A stretch of DNA of 5,208 nucleotides. Source: Terriglobales bacterium (GTDB taxonomy: Bacteria > Acidobacteriota > Terriglobia > Terriglobales > Acidobacteriaceae). Positions within the stretch are counted from its first letter, which is position 1. Every line of letters starts with the position of its first letter. The stretch is from positions 1-5,208 of the forward strand of contig JASHXK010000083.1 in the NCBI GenBank assembly GCA_030043575.1, in the 5' to 3' direction. A program made the translations under genes and the position numbers. Below, piece by piece: positions 1 through 5,208 of the stretch. The notes under the pieces are model-generated. The model did no database searches. It worked only from the letters and a program-made list of their open reading frames with translations, and was not told the origin of the DNA.

Positions 1-1299
1 GTGACCCGTCCTCTGGTGGCATTAGCAGAAGCAACGCACGAGATCTCCCGCGGTCGTCTCGATTACCGCGTCGATGTTAAAGCCGGCTCGGAAATCGGCA
101 AGCTGGTGGAGTCGTTCAACCGCATGGCGGCGGATCTGGAAACCAGCCGTGCCAGTGCGGAAGGCTCGCGTCGTGAACTGGCTGAGACCAATGCTCAACT
201 GGAGCAACGCACGCGCCATATCGAGACCATTCTGGAGAGTGTTCCCTCCGGCGTACTCTCGCTCGATGCCTCACACCGCATCGTTCACTCCAACGCTGCA
301 TTGCGCCGGTTACTGCGGCTCGATCAGGAGCCGGAGGCAAACGCAGAAACACTTCGGGATCTCTTCCCCGAGGACGCAGTTGCCGACCTGGAGCACATGC
401 TGCGCAAAGCGGATCGCATGGGCAGCACCACCAGCCAGTTGGAAACTGCGACAGCGCGCGTCAATCTGAACGTTGCCGTGACGGTGGCGTCGCTCGATCC
501 GCCGCTGCAGACGATGCGCAACGGCAGGCATCGCGACGGCTACGTGGTCGTGCTGGAGGACCTTACTGACATTCTGCATGCTCAGAAACAGGTTGCCTGG
601 CGCGAGGTGGCTCGCCGCATCGCACATGAGATCAAGAACCCGCTCACCCCACTTGCACTGGCGTCCGAGCGGATTCGCCGCCATCTTGACCGGGCCATGC
701 CTCCGGATGCGTCGTCGATGAACATCATCCGCCAATGCGCCGTCACCATCGCCAGCTCAGTTGAGACGGTGCGAACGCTGGTGGACGAGTTTTCGACGCT
801 GGCACGATTCCCGGCGGCGAAGCCGCAGCCCTCCAACATCAATGCGATCGTGAACCAAGCATTGCTGATGTTCGACGGACGACTGGACAACATCGACGTC
901 CGGCGTTTGCTGGCCCCGGACTTGCCCCTGGTCCAAGCCGATCCGGAAGCGATGAAGCGGGCCGTCGCCAATCTGGTGGACAACGCCGCGGAAGCCCTGC
1001 AGGATTCGCTCGTCAAAGAGATCATCATCTCCACCGCATTGACCGAAGAACGCGATTCCGTCGAAATCGTCATCGCCGATACGGGACACGGTGTGACCGC
1101 CGAGACCAAGGAGAAGCTCTTCCTTCCCTATTTCTCCACCAAGCGCCGCGGAACCGGCCTGGGCCTTGCGATTGTCAGCCGGATCATTGAAGATCATCAT
1201 GGTTCCATTCGGGTGGAAGAGAATTCTCCCGTGGGGACGCGCTTTATCGTTGAGTTGCCGGTGGTCCAGGAAGTGGCTGTCGTGGCCGCTGTCGGTTAA
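1..1299 (+). CDS. ntrY: NtrY-type sensor histidine kinase, 3' part (5' end outside window)
   Basis: This is the cytoplasmic part of a membrane histidine kinase that would autophosphorylate and pass phosphate to the regulator encoded next door. Visible domains, in order: a HAMP linker (about residues 1-50, with the pattern P..L, G.LDYRV, EIGKLVESFNRMA), a PAS-like sensor domain (about 73-190), a HisKA dimerisation helix with the phospho-acceptor His209 in RRIAHEIKNPLTPLAL, and a HATPase domain with N box (NLVDNAAEAL, from 324), G1 box (DTGHG, 360-364), F box (LFLPYFSTK, 373-381) and G2 box (GTGLGLAI, 384-391). All catalytic boxes are intact. The AW.EVARRIAHEIKNPLTP wording is typical of NtrY. 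A HAMP at the extreme N-terminus without membrane helices means the GTG at position 1 is almost certainly an internal Val codon, and the true start lies upstream. The input signal cannot be deduced. Family assignment is strong; nitrogen sensing is not shown. Confidence 0.93.
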   Translation: MTRPLVALAEATHEISRGRLDYRVDVKAGSEIGKLVESFNRMAADLETSRASAEGSRRELAETNAQLEQRTRHIETILESVPSGVLSLDASHRIVHSNAALRRLLRLDQEPEANAETLRDLFPEDAVADLEHMLRKADRMGSTTSQLETATARVNLNVAVTVASLDPPLQTMRNGRHRDGYVVVLEDLTDILHAQKQVAWREVARRIAHEIKNPLTPLALASERIRRHLDRAMPPDASSMNIIRQCAVTIASSVETVRTLVDEFSTLARFPAAKPQPSNINAIVNQALLMFDGRLDNIDVRRLLAPDLPLVQADPEAMKRAVANLVDNAAEALQDSLVKEIIISTALTEERDSVEIVIADTGHGVTAETKEKLFLPYFSTKRRGTGLGLAIVSRIIEDHHGSIRVEENSPVGTRFIVELPVVQEVAVVAAVG

Positions 1300-1308
1300 A
1301 CAAACTGC

Positions 1309-1324
1309 GAGCGGACGACCGCTC
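1309..1324 (+). other. Small hairpin between ntrY and ntrX
   Basis: A perfect 6-bp inverted repeat, GAGCGG / CCGCTC, has the 4-base loop ACGA and starts 9 bases after the ntrY stop. It is followed by CATCCTTACTCCC and has no T tract, so it is not a convincing terminator. It could be a processing or attenuation element, or chance. The 54-base gap otherwise contains no clear promoter, so the two genes are probably co-transcribed. Confidence 0.25.
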
Positions 1325-1353
1325 CATCCTTACTCCCACCAAAAAGCCTCCAC

Positions 1354-2709
1354 ATGCACACCGTTCTGATCGTCGATGACGAGTCGCAGATTCGCAGCAC
1401 GCTGGAAGGGGTACTGGCAGACGAGGGCTACAACACGCTGCTAGCCGAGAGCGGCGAGGAATGTCTGGAGCTCCTGCGGTACAAGTCACCCGATGTTGTC
1501 CTGCTCGATATCTGGTTGCCCGGCATGGATGGGTTGGACACGCTCGAGAAGTTGGTCGAGCGCGAGGATCATCCCGAAGTCATCATGATCTCGGGCCACG
1601 GTAACATTGAGACTGCAGTACGCGCTACCAAACTCGGCGCCTTCGATTTTCTCGAGAAACCGCTTTCTCTCGAGCGCACGCTGATCGTGTTGAAGAATGC
1701 CATCGACGCCAAACGGCTGCGTAGCGAGAATCTGGAATTCAAGAAACAGTTTCAAAGCCGCAGCGTCATCGTGGGCGAGAGCATCCCGATGAAAGCGCTC
1801 CGTCAGCAAATCTCGCTGATGGCTCCCACCAATGGCCGCGTGCTGATCTACGGCGAGTCCGGCACTGGTAAGGAACTGGCAGCCCGGGCGTTGCACGCGC
1901 ACAGCTTACGCAAGGACGCCATGTTCGTCGAAGTTAATTGTGCCGCCATTCCCGAAGACCTGATCGAAAGCGAACTCTTCGGGCATCGCAAGGGTGCCTT
2001 TTCAGCAGCCACGGCTGACAAGGAAGGCAAGTTTCAGAAAGCTGACGGCGGCACGCTCTTCCTGGATGAAGTGGGCGACATGAGTCTGAAGACACAATCG
2101 AAAGTGCTGCGCACACTCGACGAGGGCCGCTTCGCGCCCGTCGGGGACGAGGAGCCGATTACGGTTGATGCGCGAGTCATCGCCGCGACCAACAAAGATC
2201 TGGAAGACGAAATCTCCAAGGGTAATTTCCGCGAAGACCTGTTCTATCGCTTGAACGTGATTCCGTTTTATGTTCCTCCGCTACGCGAGCGCAAGGAAGA
2301 CATTCCGCAGCTGGCGCGGCACTTCCTGAAGGAGTTTTCTGAGCGTTACAACCGGCGTCCGAAAGAAACCTCCGACGACGCGCTGGACGTGCTGATGCGC
2401 TACTCCTGGCCGGGGAATGTTCGCGAGCTGCGCAACCTGATCGAACGAATTGTGATCATGAATCCTTCGGTTGGCAAGCTGGAGCGCAAGCATCTGCCGA
2501 CTCTGGTGTACCGTGAGGGCGGGCGCCGAACGCTCGGCGATTTTTCCAGCCTGCATCAGGCTCGCGCTGCCTATGAGCGCGACTACATCCTGAAGAAGCT
2601 GGACGAAAATCAAGGCAGCGTCAGCCGTACCGCAGAAGTGTTAGGTCTGGAGCGCAGCCACATGTATCGCAAGATGAAGGCACTGGGAATTACCGTCAAA
2701 GAGTCGTAA
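1354..2709 (+). CDS. ntrX: NtrX-type response regulator (receiver, AAA+, Fis HTH)
   Basis: Cytoplasmic DNA-binding regulator of 451 residues, the normal length for the NtrC family and the likely phosphorylation partner of the kinase upstream. The receiver domain (about 1-115) has the acidic pocket D8/D9, phospho-acceptor D52 (LLDIWLPGMDG), S80 and K102. The AAA+ domain (about 138-375) has Walker A GESGTGKE (167-174), Walker B LFLDEVGD with D238/E239, and FREDLFYRLN with R293 and R299 in the arginine-finger region. The C-terminus (about 408-447) is a Fis-type HTH ending GLERSHMYRKMKALGI, wording usual for NtrX. The sigma54-contact loop reads GAFSAA (214-219) rather than GAFTGA, so open-complex activity with sigma54 may be reduced or lost. 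The ATG at 1354 is preferred because the protein starts directly with the receiver strand HTVLIVDDE; no strong Shine-Dalgarno is visible. Confidence 0.93.
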   Translation: MHTVLIVDDESQIRSTLEGVLADEGYNTLLAESGEECLELLRYKSPDVVLLDIWLPGMDGLDTLEKLVEREDHPEVIMISGHGNIETAVRATKLGAFDFLEKPLSLERTLIVLKNAIDAKRLRSENLEFKKQFQSRSVIVGESIPMKALRQQISLMAPTNGRVLIYGESGTGKELAARALHAHSLRKDAMFVEVNCAAIPEDLIESELFGHRKGAFSAATADKEGKFQKADGGTLFLDEVGDMSLKTQSKVLRTLDEGRFAPVGDEEPITVDARVIAATNKDLEDEISKGNFREDLFYRLNVIPFYVPPLRERKEDIPQLARHFLKEFSERYNRRPKETSDDALDVLMRYSWPGNVRELRNLIERIVIMNPSVGKLERKHLPTLVYREGGRRTLGDFSSLHQARAAYERDYILKKLDENQGSVSRTAEVLGLERSHMYRKMKALGITVKES

Positions 2710-2715
2710 TTCGGC

Positions 2716-2766
2716 ACGCGCTCCGCGTTCGGGTAGTGGGTGGATTGTGTGTTCACCCACTACCCG
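2716..2766 (+). other. Strong stem-loop after ntrX, with a small hairpin before it
   Basis: The arms CGGGTAGTGGGTG (2730-2742) and CACCCACTACCCG (2754-2766) are exact reverse complements. They give a 13-bp stem with an 11-base loop, which can gain three further pairs (two of them G-T). A smaller hairpin ACGCG-CTC-CGCGT lies at 2716-2728. The right arm is followed by CGTTCGAAAATC, so there is no T tract on this strand, and none is seen reading the other way. It begins 7 bases after the ntrX stop. It could act as a non-canonical terminator, protect the ntrX mRNA end, or be a protein-binding site; the sequence alone does not decide. The 9-mer CCGCGTTCG occurs at 2723-2731 and again at 2764-2772, overlapping the outer end of each arm. 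Confidence 0.6.
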
Positions 2767-2801
2767 CGTTCGAAAATCACATCGTTCGATTCTCGTTCTG
2801 A

Positions 2802-2807
2802 TATCCT
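2802..2807 (+). promoter_or_regulatory. Possible -10 element before the small membrane gene
   Basis: TATCCT within TTCTGATATCCTGTC keeps the three most conserved -10 positions (T1, A2, T6). No good -35 hexamer lies 16-18 bases upstream. If used, transcription would start near 2814, about 20 bases before the ATG at 2837, and the gene would be separated from ntrX. Weak evidence. Confidence 0.22.
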
Positions 2808-2836
2808 GTCTTTTTGTGGCAATAGAAGCTTTTTTT

Positions 2837-3046
2837 ATGGTGCTGGTGCTTTGCACCGGGGCCATCGTAGCCGTAATTCTGGCGGTTCATTTCCGCGTAA
2901 AGAAGCACTTTCGCCCGGATGCGGCTCCGCCAGCCGATTCCAAAGGCCAGGTGGCCGGAGTGGAGCAAGGCCTGGCAGAAGCGCAATCTCAAACGGATGG
3001 CGCGGAAAATACCGCCGGGAAGAATCGTCACGTGAAGTCTCCTTAA
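2837..3046 (+). CDS. Small single-helix membrane protein, function unknown
   Basis: I do not recognise this 69-residue protein. It begins with a hydrophobic segment (about residues 1-19, MVLVLCTGAIVAVILAVHF), followed by a basic patch (RVKKHFR) and a hydrophilic tail rich in Ala, Gln, Gly and Glu. This suggests one membrane helix, with the basic side and tail in the cytoplasm by the positive-inside rule. The frame is open further upstream (GTG at 2816 and at 2747). I prefer the ATG at 2837: AGAAG lies 8 bases before it, third-position GC is about 61% downstream of it but only about 30% between 2747 and 2836, and the 2747 start lies inside the stem-loop. Counting the upstream codons would lengthen the hydrophobic part enough for two helices. 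It ends 18 bases before bioY, so co-expression is likely. A role in the biotin transporter is possible but unsupported. Confidence 0.6.
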   Translation: MVLVLCTGAIVAVILAVHFRVKKHFRPDAAPPADSKGQVAGVEQGLAEAQSQTDGAENTAGKNRHVKSP

Positions 3047-3054
3047 GCTTTTGC

Positions 3055-3060
3055 GAGGGA
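3055..3060 (+). promoter_or_regulatory. Ribosome binding site of bioY
   Basis: GAGGGA ends 4 bases before the ATG at 3065. It is the clearest Shine-Dalgarno in the window and fixes the bioY start. Confidence 0.65.
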
Positions 3061-3064
3061 ACTT

Positions 3065-3631
3065 ATGTCAAAGGCAATTCATATCAGTGAAAATGTCGGT
3101 GATCGTTCGATAGCTTTGGCCAAGCAGATTGCCATCGTAATTGGCGCCAGCGCAGTGATCGCCGTATGCGCCCGTCTCAGCTTGCCGCTGCCCTTTACGC
3201 CTGTACCTCTCAGCCTGGTTAACTTTGGGGTGCTGTTAGTCGGTCTTTCTTTGGGAAGCCGCCGAGGATTTGCCGCTGCTGCTCTCTATCTCGGTTGGGG
3301 CGCGATGGGCCTGCCGGTATTCGCCTCGGCCGGTCCCGGCAGCTTCGCTCAGATGGTCGGGCCGACCGGCGGATATCTGTGGTCCTATCCCATAGTTGCT
3401 TTTCTGGCTGGCTGGATCGCAGAGCGAGGCCATGCGAGCTTTGTGCGTAACCTAATTGGCGCCGTAACTGGCGAGATCGTTCTGTTTGCCGCCGGCATCA
3501 GTTGGCTGGCGATTATGACGCATAGCTGGCGCCAGGCTGCGTTCTTTGGGCTGTATCCGTTCCTCTTCGCGGAAGTATCGAAGGTCATGGTCGCCGCGGC
3601 GGCCGCACTTCGCCTTCGCCGGAACTTGTAA
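3065..3631 (+). CDS. bioY: BioY family biotin ECF-transporter substrate-binding subunit
   Basis: Integral membrane protein of 188 residues, the usual size for BioY, which captures biotin and normally works with an energising module (a transmembrane EcfT/BioN protein plus ATPases). Hydrophobic segments lie at about 20-38, 50-64, 68-86, 104-119, 130-152 and 157-182, giving six helices. Family marks are PFTPVPLSLVNFGVLL (43-58), the SLGSRRGFAAAALYLGWGAMGLPVF block (62-86), GPTGGYLWSYPIVAFLAGW (99-117) and the C-terminal YPFLFAEVSKV (164-174). Two positions look unusual from memory of the family: the TPVP.TLQ motif has Val instead of Gln (residue 52), and the late acidic residue of the GD..K motif is Glu170 (with Lys173). 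No ATPase or T subunit is encoded here, so it must share one elsewhere or act alone. No BirA-like operator was seen upstream. A related vitamin substrate cannot be excluded. Confidence 0.88.
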   Translation: MSKAIHISENVGDRSIALAKQIAIVIGASAVIAVCARLSLPLPFTPVPLSLVNFGVLLVGLSLGSRRGFAAAALYLGWGAMGLPVFASAGPGSFAQMVGPTGGYLWSYPIVAFLAGWIAERGHASFVRNLIGAVTGEIVLFAAGISWLAIMTHSWRQAAFFGLYPFLFAEVSKVMVAAAAALRLRRNL

Positions 3632-3643
3632 CACCTGCTTCAT

Positions 3644-3670
3644 TTGCTGTGATTTTTCGCAGACTTTAAT
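3644..3670 (+). promoter_or_regulatory. Possible promoter of mqnD
   Basis: TTTAAT (3665-3670) matches the -10 consensus at five of six positions. TTGCTG (3644-3649) is a weak -35 candidate with a short 15-base spacer. Transcription would begin near 3677, about 30 bases before the mqnD ATG. This could give mqnD expression independent of bioY. Suggestive only. Confidence 0.3.
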
Positions 3671-3676
3671 CTTGAA

Positions 3677-3694
3677 CTCAGGCCAGCGCCTGGG
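3677..3694 (+). other. Hairpin in the mqnD leader
   Basis: CTCAGGC and GCCTGGG can pair (seven pairs, one of them G-T) around the loop CAGC. The right arm contains the GGG that begins the only Shine-Dalgarno-like stretch (GGGTAAG, 3692-3698) before the ATG at 3708. Pairing could therefore limit ribosome access. It is short and may be chance. Confidence 0.25.
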
Positions 3695-3707
3695 TAAGCG
3701 CACTCTT

Positions 3708-4586
3708 ATGAGCCCCACTTCGGGAAAAGCAATTCGCGAGATCAAGGTCGCGCATAGTCCAGACTCTGACGATGCCTTCATGTTTTACGGCATGGCGACC
3801 AATAAGGTTCGCGTGCCGGACGTAAAGTTCACGCATACGCTTTGCGATATCGAAACGCTGAACCGCAAAGCGCTGGACGGCGTCTACGACATCACCGCGA
3901 TCTCCTTCCACGCCTACCCTTATGTCCAGGATAAATACGCGCTTATGCCCAGCGGCGGCAGTATGGGTGACGGCTACGGTCCTATGATTGTAGCTGCGCG
4001 CAATATTTCGCCAGACGAGATCGTTAAGCACAAGATCGCGGTGCCGGGAACGATGACTTCGGCATACTTGGCTCTAAAACTGTTCGCGCCTGATATCCCA
4101 ACGGAGGTTGTCCCCTTCGACGAAATCATCCCCAAGCTGTTGGAGGGGAAGTACGAAGCCGGCCTGATCATTCACGAAGGACAACTGACCTTCAACAAGT
4201 CAGGTCTGCACAAAGTGGTGGACATGGGCAAGTGGTGGCGAGACAAAACCGGTCTTCCCCTGCCGCTGGGAGGCAATGCGATTCGCCGCGATCTGGGCCC
4301 GGAACTGATGTCTGCCTGCTGTGGGGCACTGCGCGACAGCATTCGTTACTCGCTCGAAAATCGCGAAGAAGCGCTACAGTATGCGATGCAGTTCGCCCGC
4401 GATCTGGAACTGCAAATGATCGACAAGTTCGTAGGCATGTATGTAAATGAGAGGACGCTCGATTATGGCAAGGATGGCCGTGAGGCGATTGTGACCTTAT
4501 TGGAAATGGGTCACGCCGCCGGAATCATTCCCCACAAGCCCGTCGTGGAGTTTGCGGTTGCTAAAACGGCAATCGCCGCAAACTAA
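3708..4586 (+). CDS. mqnD: 1,4-dihydroxy-6-naphthoate synthase (MqnD family)
   Basis: Predicted cytoplasmic enzyme of 292 residues that converts cyclic dehypoxanthinyl futalosine to 1,4-dihydroxy-6-naphthoate in the futalosine route to menaquinone. It has the periplasmic-binding-protein-like fold of the MqnA/MqnD family. Visible marks are the N-terminal VAHSPDSDDAFMFYGM (14-29), CDIETLNRKAL (46-56), SGGSMGDGYGPMIVA (82-96) in the ligand cleft, PGTMTSAYLALKL (113-125) and GLIIHEGQLTF (152-162). H156 in the last motif corresponds to the catalytic His reported for the Thermus enzyme. D.ETLN and the IHE motif favour MqnD over MqnA. The frame is open back to 3546, but that part overlaps bioY and does not resemble the family, so I use the ATG at 3708. 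It starts 76 bases after bioY. No other mqn genes are present in the window, so whether the pathway is complete is unknown. Confidence 0.9.
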   Translation: MSPTSGKAIREIKVAHSPDSDDAFMFYGMATNKVRVPDVKFTHTLCDIETLNRKALDGVYDITAISFHAYPYVQDKYALMPSGGSMGDGYGPMIVAARNISPDEIVKHKIAVPGTMTSAYLALKLFAPDIPTEVVPFDEIIPKLLEGKYEAGLIIHEGQLTFNKSGLHKVVDMGKWWRDKTGLPLPLGGNAIRRDLGPELMSACCGALRDSIRYSLENREEALQYAMQFARDLELQMIDKFVGMYVNERTLDYGKDGREAIVTLLEMGHAAGIIPHKPVVEFAVAKTAIAAN

Positions 4587-4610
4587 GACAGCCAGAGTGT
4601 TCTACACCGC

Positions 4611-4916
4611 ATGACTTTGCAGGAATTCCGCGATTCCCTCGTGTGCGATGAGCCGCCCCGGCAACTCAACTTTGCCATGGCTGGGTTGTGGTGGGATGCC
4701 AAGGGCGACTGGAAGCGCGCGCACGAATCGGCACAGCAGTCCGAAGGCCCCGCCGGCGCCTGGGTGCACGCTTATCTGCATCGCAAGGAAGGCGATTCGT
4801 CCAACGCCGGTTACTGGTATCGGCGCGCCGACAAAACTCCATGCCGCGGCTCCTTTGAAGACGAGTGGATACAGATCGCCGAGTCGCTGCTGAGCGCCAG
4901 CGAGCCGGAGCTGTAG
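4611..4916 (+). CDS. Small soluble protein of unknown function
   Basis: This 101-residue protein has no signal peptide and no membrane helix. It looks like a small, mostly helical cytoplasmic protein with many Trp and Tyr (ALWWDAKGDW-like core at about 25-34, AWVHAYLHRKEGD at 50-62, GYWYRRADK at 67-75). The alternation of G-W/A-x-A helices (GDWKRAHESAQ, then GDSSNAGYWYRRA) resembles a pair of TPR- or Sel1-like helical hairpins. I recall similar uncharacterised proteins in Acidobacteria and Proteobacteria but no assigned function. It begins 24 bases after the mqnD stop and probably belongs to the same transcript. The ATG at 4611 has no strong Shine-Dalgarno, and expression may depend on translation of mqnD. 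A link to menaquinone synthesis is only positional. Confidence 0.75.
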   Translation: MTLQEFRDSLVCDEPPRQLNFAMAGLWWDAKGDWKRAHESAQQSEGPAGAWVHAYLHRKEGDSSNAGYWYRRADKTPCRGSFEDEWIQIAESLLSASEPEL

Positions 4917-4933
4917 TCTGATTCTCATCTGAT

Positions 4934-4956
4934 CGAGTTCCCGTCGCAGGAACTCG
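4934..4956 (+). terminator. Possible weak terminator hairpin after the mqnD gene pair
   Basis: CGAGTTCC (4934-4941) and GGAACTCG (4949-4956) form a perfect 8-bp stem with a 7-base loop, 17 bases after the stop at 4916. It is followed by CTATCGCATTATCGG, without a T tract, so it is not a standard intrinsic terminator. Its place between a gene end and the next promoter fits a transcript boundary. Confidence 0.4.
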
Positions 4957-4997
4957 CTATCGCATTATCGGGGCTGCGGTCAGCCTTCATCTCCGCG

Positions 4998-5006
4998 TGC
5001 TAGAAT
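4998..5006 (+). promoter_or_regulatory. Extended -10 promoter for the right-edge gene
   Basis: TGCTAGAAT has the extended -10 TGn element joined directly to TAGAAT (five of six consensus positions). The -35 region with a 17-base spacer (GGTCAG, 4978-4983) is poor, which is common for extended -10 promoters. Transcription would start near 5013, about 30 bases before the ATG at 5044. This is the best-looking promoter in the window. Confidence 0.5.
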
Positions 5007-5043
5007 CAATCGCCCTACCTGGATTTCCCTCTGAGTTAAACCA

Positions 5044-5208
5044 ATGCCGTTTGCCTTCAGGTACCGGTACGTCGACTTCGGGACAGTGTTCACCAGTGCC
5101 CCCGGACTCAGGGGCGACAGCAGCACGGAAACTCCGGGAATACTATTCGCGAACGAACTGGTCACCGACGTCGGCGGAACTTGCTGGGGAAGGAACGAAC
5201 CGCTAGCG
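5044..5208 (+). CDS. N-terminal part of an unrecognised protein, cut by window edge
   Basis: The frame stays open from ATG 5044 to the last base, giving 55 codons and no stop. An in-frame TGA at 5032-5034 makes this ATG the first usable start. Third-position GC is about 73%, as expected for a coding frame here. The protein begins MPFAFRYRYVDFGTVFTSAP and continues through GILFANELVTDVGGTCWG, a mix of aromatic and small residues that looks like a soluble folded domain. There is no signal peptide or membrane helix. I do not recognise the family. An extended -10 promoter lies about 40 bases upstream. The competing frame 4997-5206 is Ser/Thr/Pro-rich, overlaps the promoter and is less likely. Confidence 0.6.
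   Translation, partial: MPFAFRYRYVDFGTVFTSAPGLRGDSSTETPGILFANELVTDVGGTCWGRNEPLA

Noticed and set aside
582..1109. Long reverse-strand frame inside ntrY
   Set aside because: It is antisense to a fully conserved histidine kinase region. Long reverse frames are expected opposite GC-rich genes.
2817..2833. TGGCAATAGAAGCTTTT as a sigma54 -24/-12 promoter
   Set aside because: The GG and GC elements are two bases too close together, and the TTGC block is absent.
2829..2836. Run of seven T as the tail of an intrinsic terminator
   Set aside because: No stable GC-rich stem lies directly before it; the strong hairpin is more than 60 bases upstream.
2740..3090. Alternative 116-codon frame over the small membrane gene and the bioY start
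   Set aside because: Its product is rich in Arg, Ser and Gly without domain-like pattern, and it overlaps the well-supported bioY start. It is a shadow of the 2837-3046 frame.
3591..3606. CGCCGCGGCG palindrome and overlapping GCGGCCGC as a regulatory site
   Set aside because: It lies inside bioY and is explained by a run of Ala codons.
3546..3707. Upstream extension of mqnD to the ATG at 3546
   Set aside because: It overlaps bioY by 86 bases, and the extra 54 residues are Arg/Ser/Cys-rich with no match to the MqnD fold, which begins just after the ATG at 3708.
4997..5206. 69-codon frame at the right edge
   Set aside because: Its product is Ser/Thr/Pro-rich, and it begins on top of the extended -10 promoter. 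The frame from 5044 has better base use and a more protein-like composition.

Overview
The window looks like chromosomal DNA from a moderately GC-rich Gram-negative bacterium. An Acidobacteriota-type organism is my best guess. It rests on the look of the NtrY/NtrX pair, the MqnD (futalosine-type menaquinone) gene and the style of the small hypothetical proteins, not on a marker gene, so treat it as inference. All genes supported here are on the + strand. There are no tRNA or rRNA genes, IS elements, CRISPR arrays or phage genes.

Layout. Positions 1-1299 hold the 3' part of an NtrY-type sensor histidine kinase whose membrane and sensor region lies left of the window. After 54 bases, 1354-2709 encode the complete partner regulator, an NtrX-type response regulator with receiver, AAA+ and Fis-type HTH domains. 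Its sigma54-contact loop is GAFSAA instead of GAFTGA. Just after its stop is a perfect 13-bp inverted repeat without a T tract. A short single-helix membrane protein (2837-3046) follows, then bioY, the substrate-binding membrane subunit of a biotin ECF transporter (3065-3631). Next come mqnD, a late enzyme of the futalosine route to menaquinone (3708-4586), and 24 bases later a 101-residue protein of unknown function (4611-4916). After a small hairpin, a good extended -10 promoter precedes a reading frame (5044-5208) that runs off the right edge.

How the genes may work together. NtrY/NtrX form one signalling module. In other bacteria such pairs respond to nitrogen or redox/envelope conditions; the input here cannot be read because the sensor part is missing. 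The genes after the hairpin are cofactor-related: biotin uptake and menaquinone synthesis. The spacing (18, 76 and 24 bases) permits co-transcription from the small membrane gene onward, with a possible extra promoter before mqnD. Nothing in the sequence shows that NtrX controls these genes; I saw no convincing -24/-12 sigma54 promoter in the intergenic gaps.

I did not find a clearly new biological system. The points most worth checking are the altered GAFTGA loop, the post-ntrX hairpin, possible ligand-site changes in BioY, and the three uncharacterised small or partial genes.
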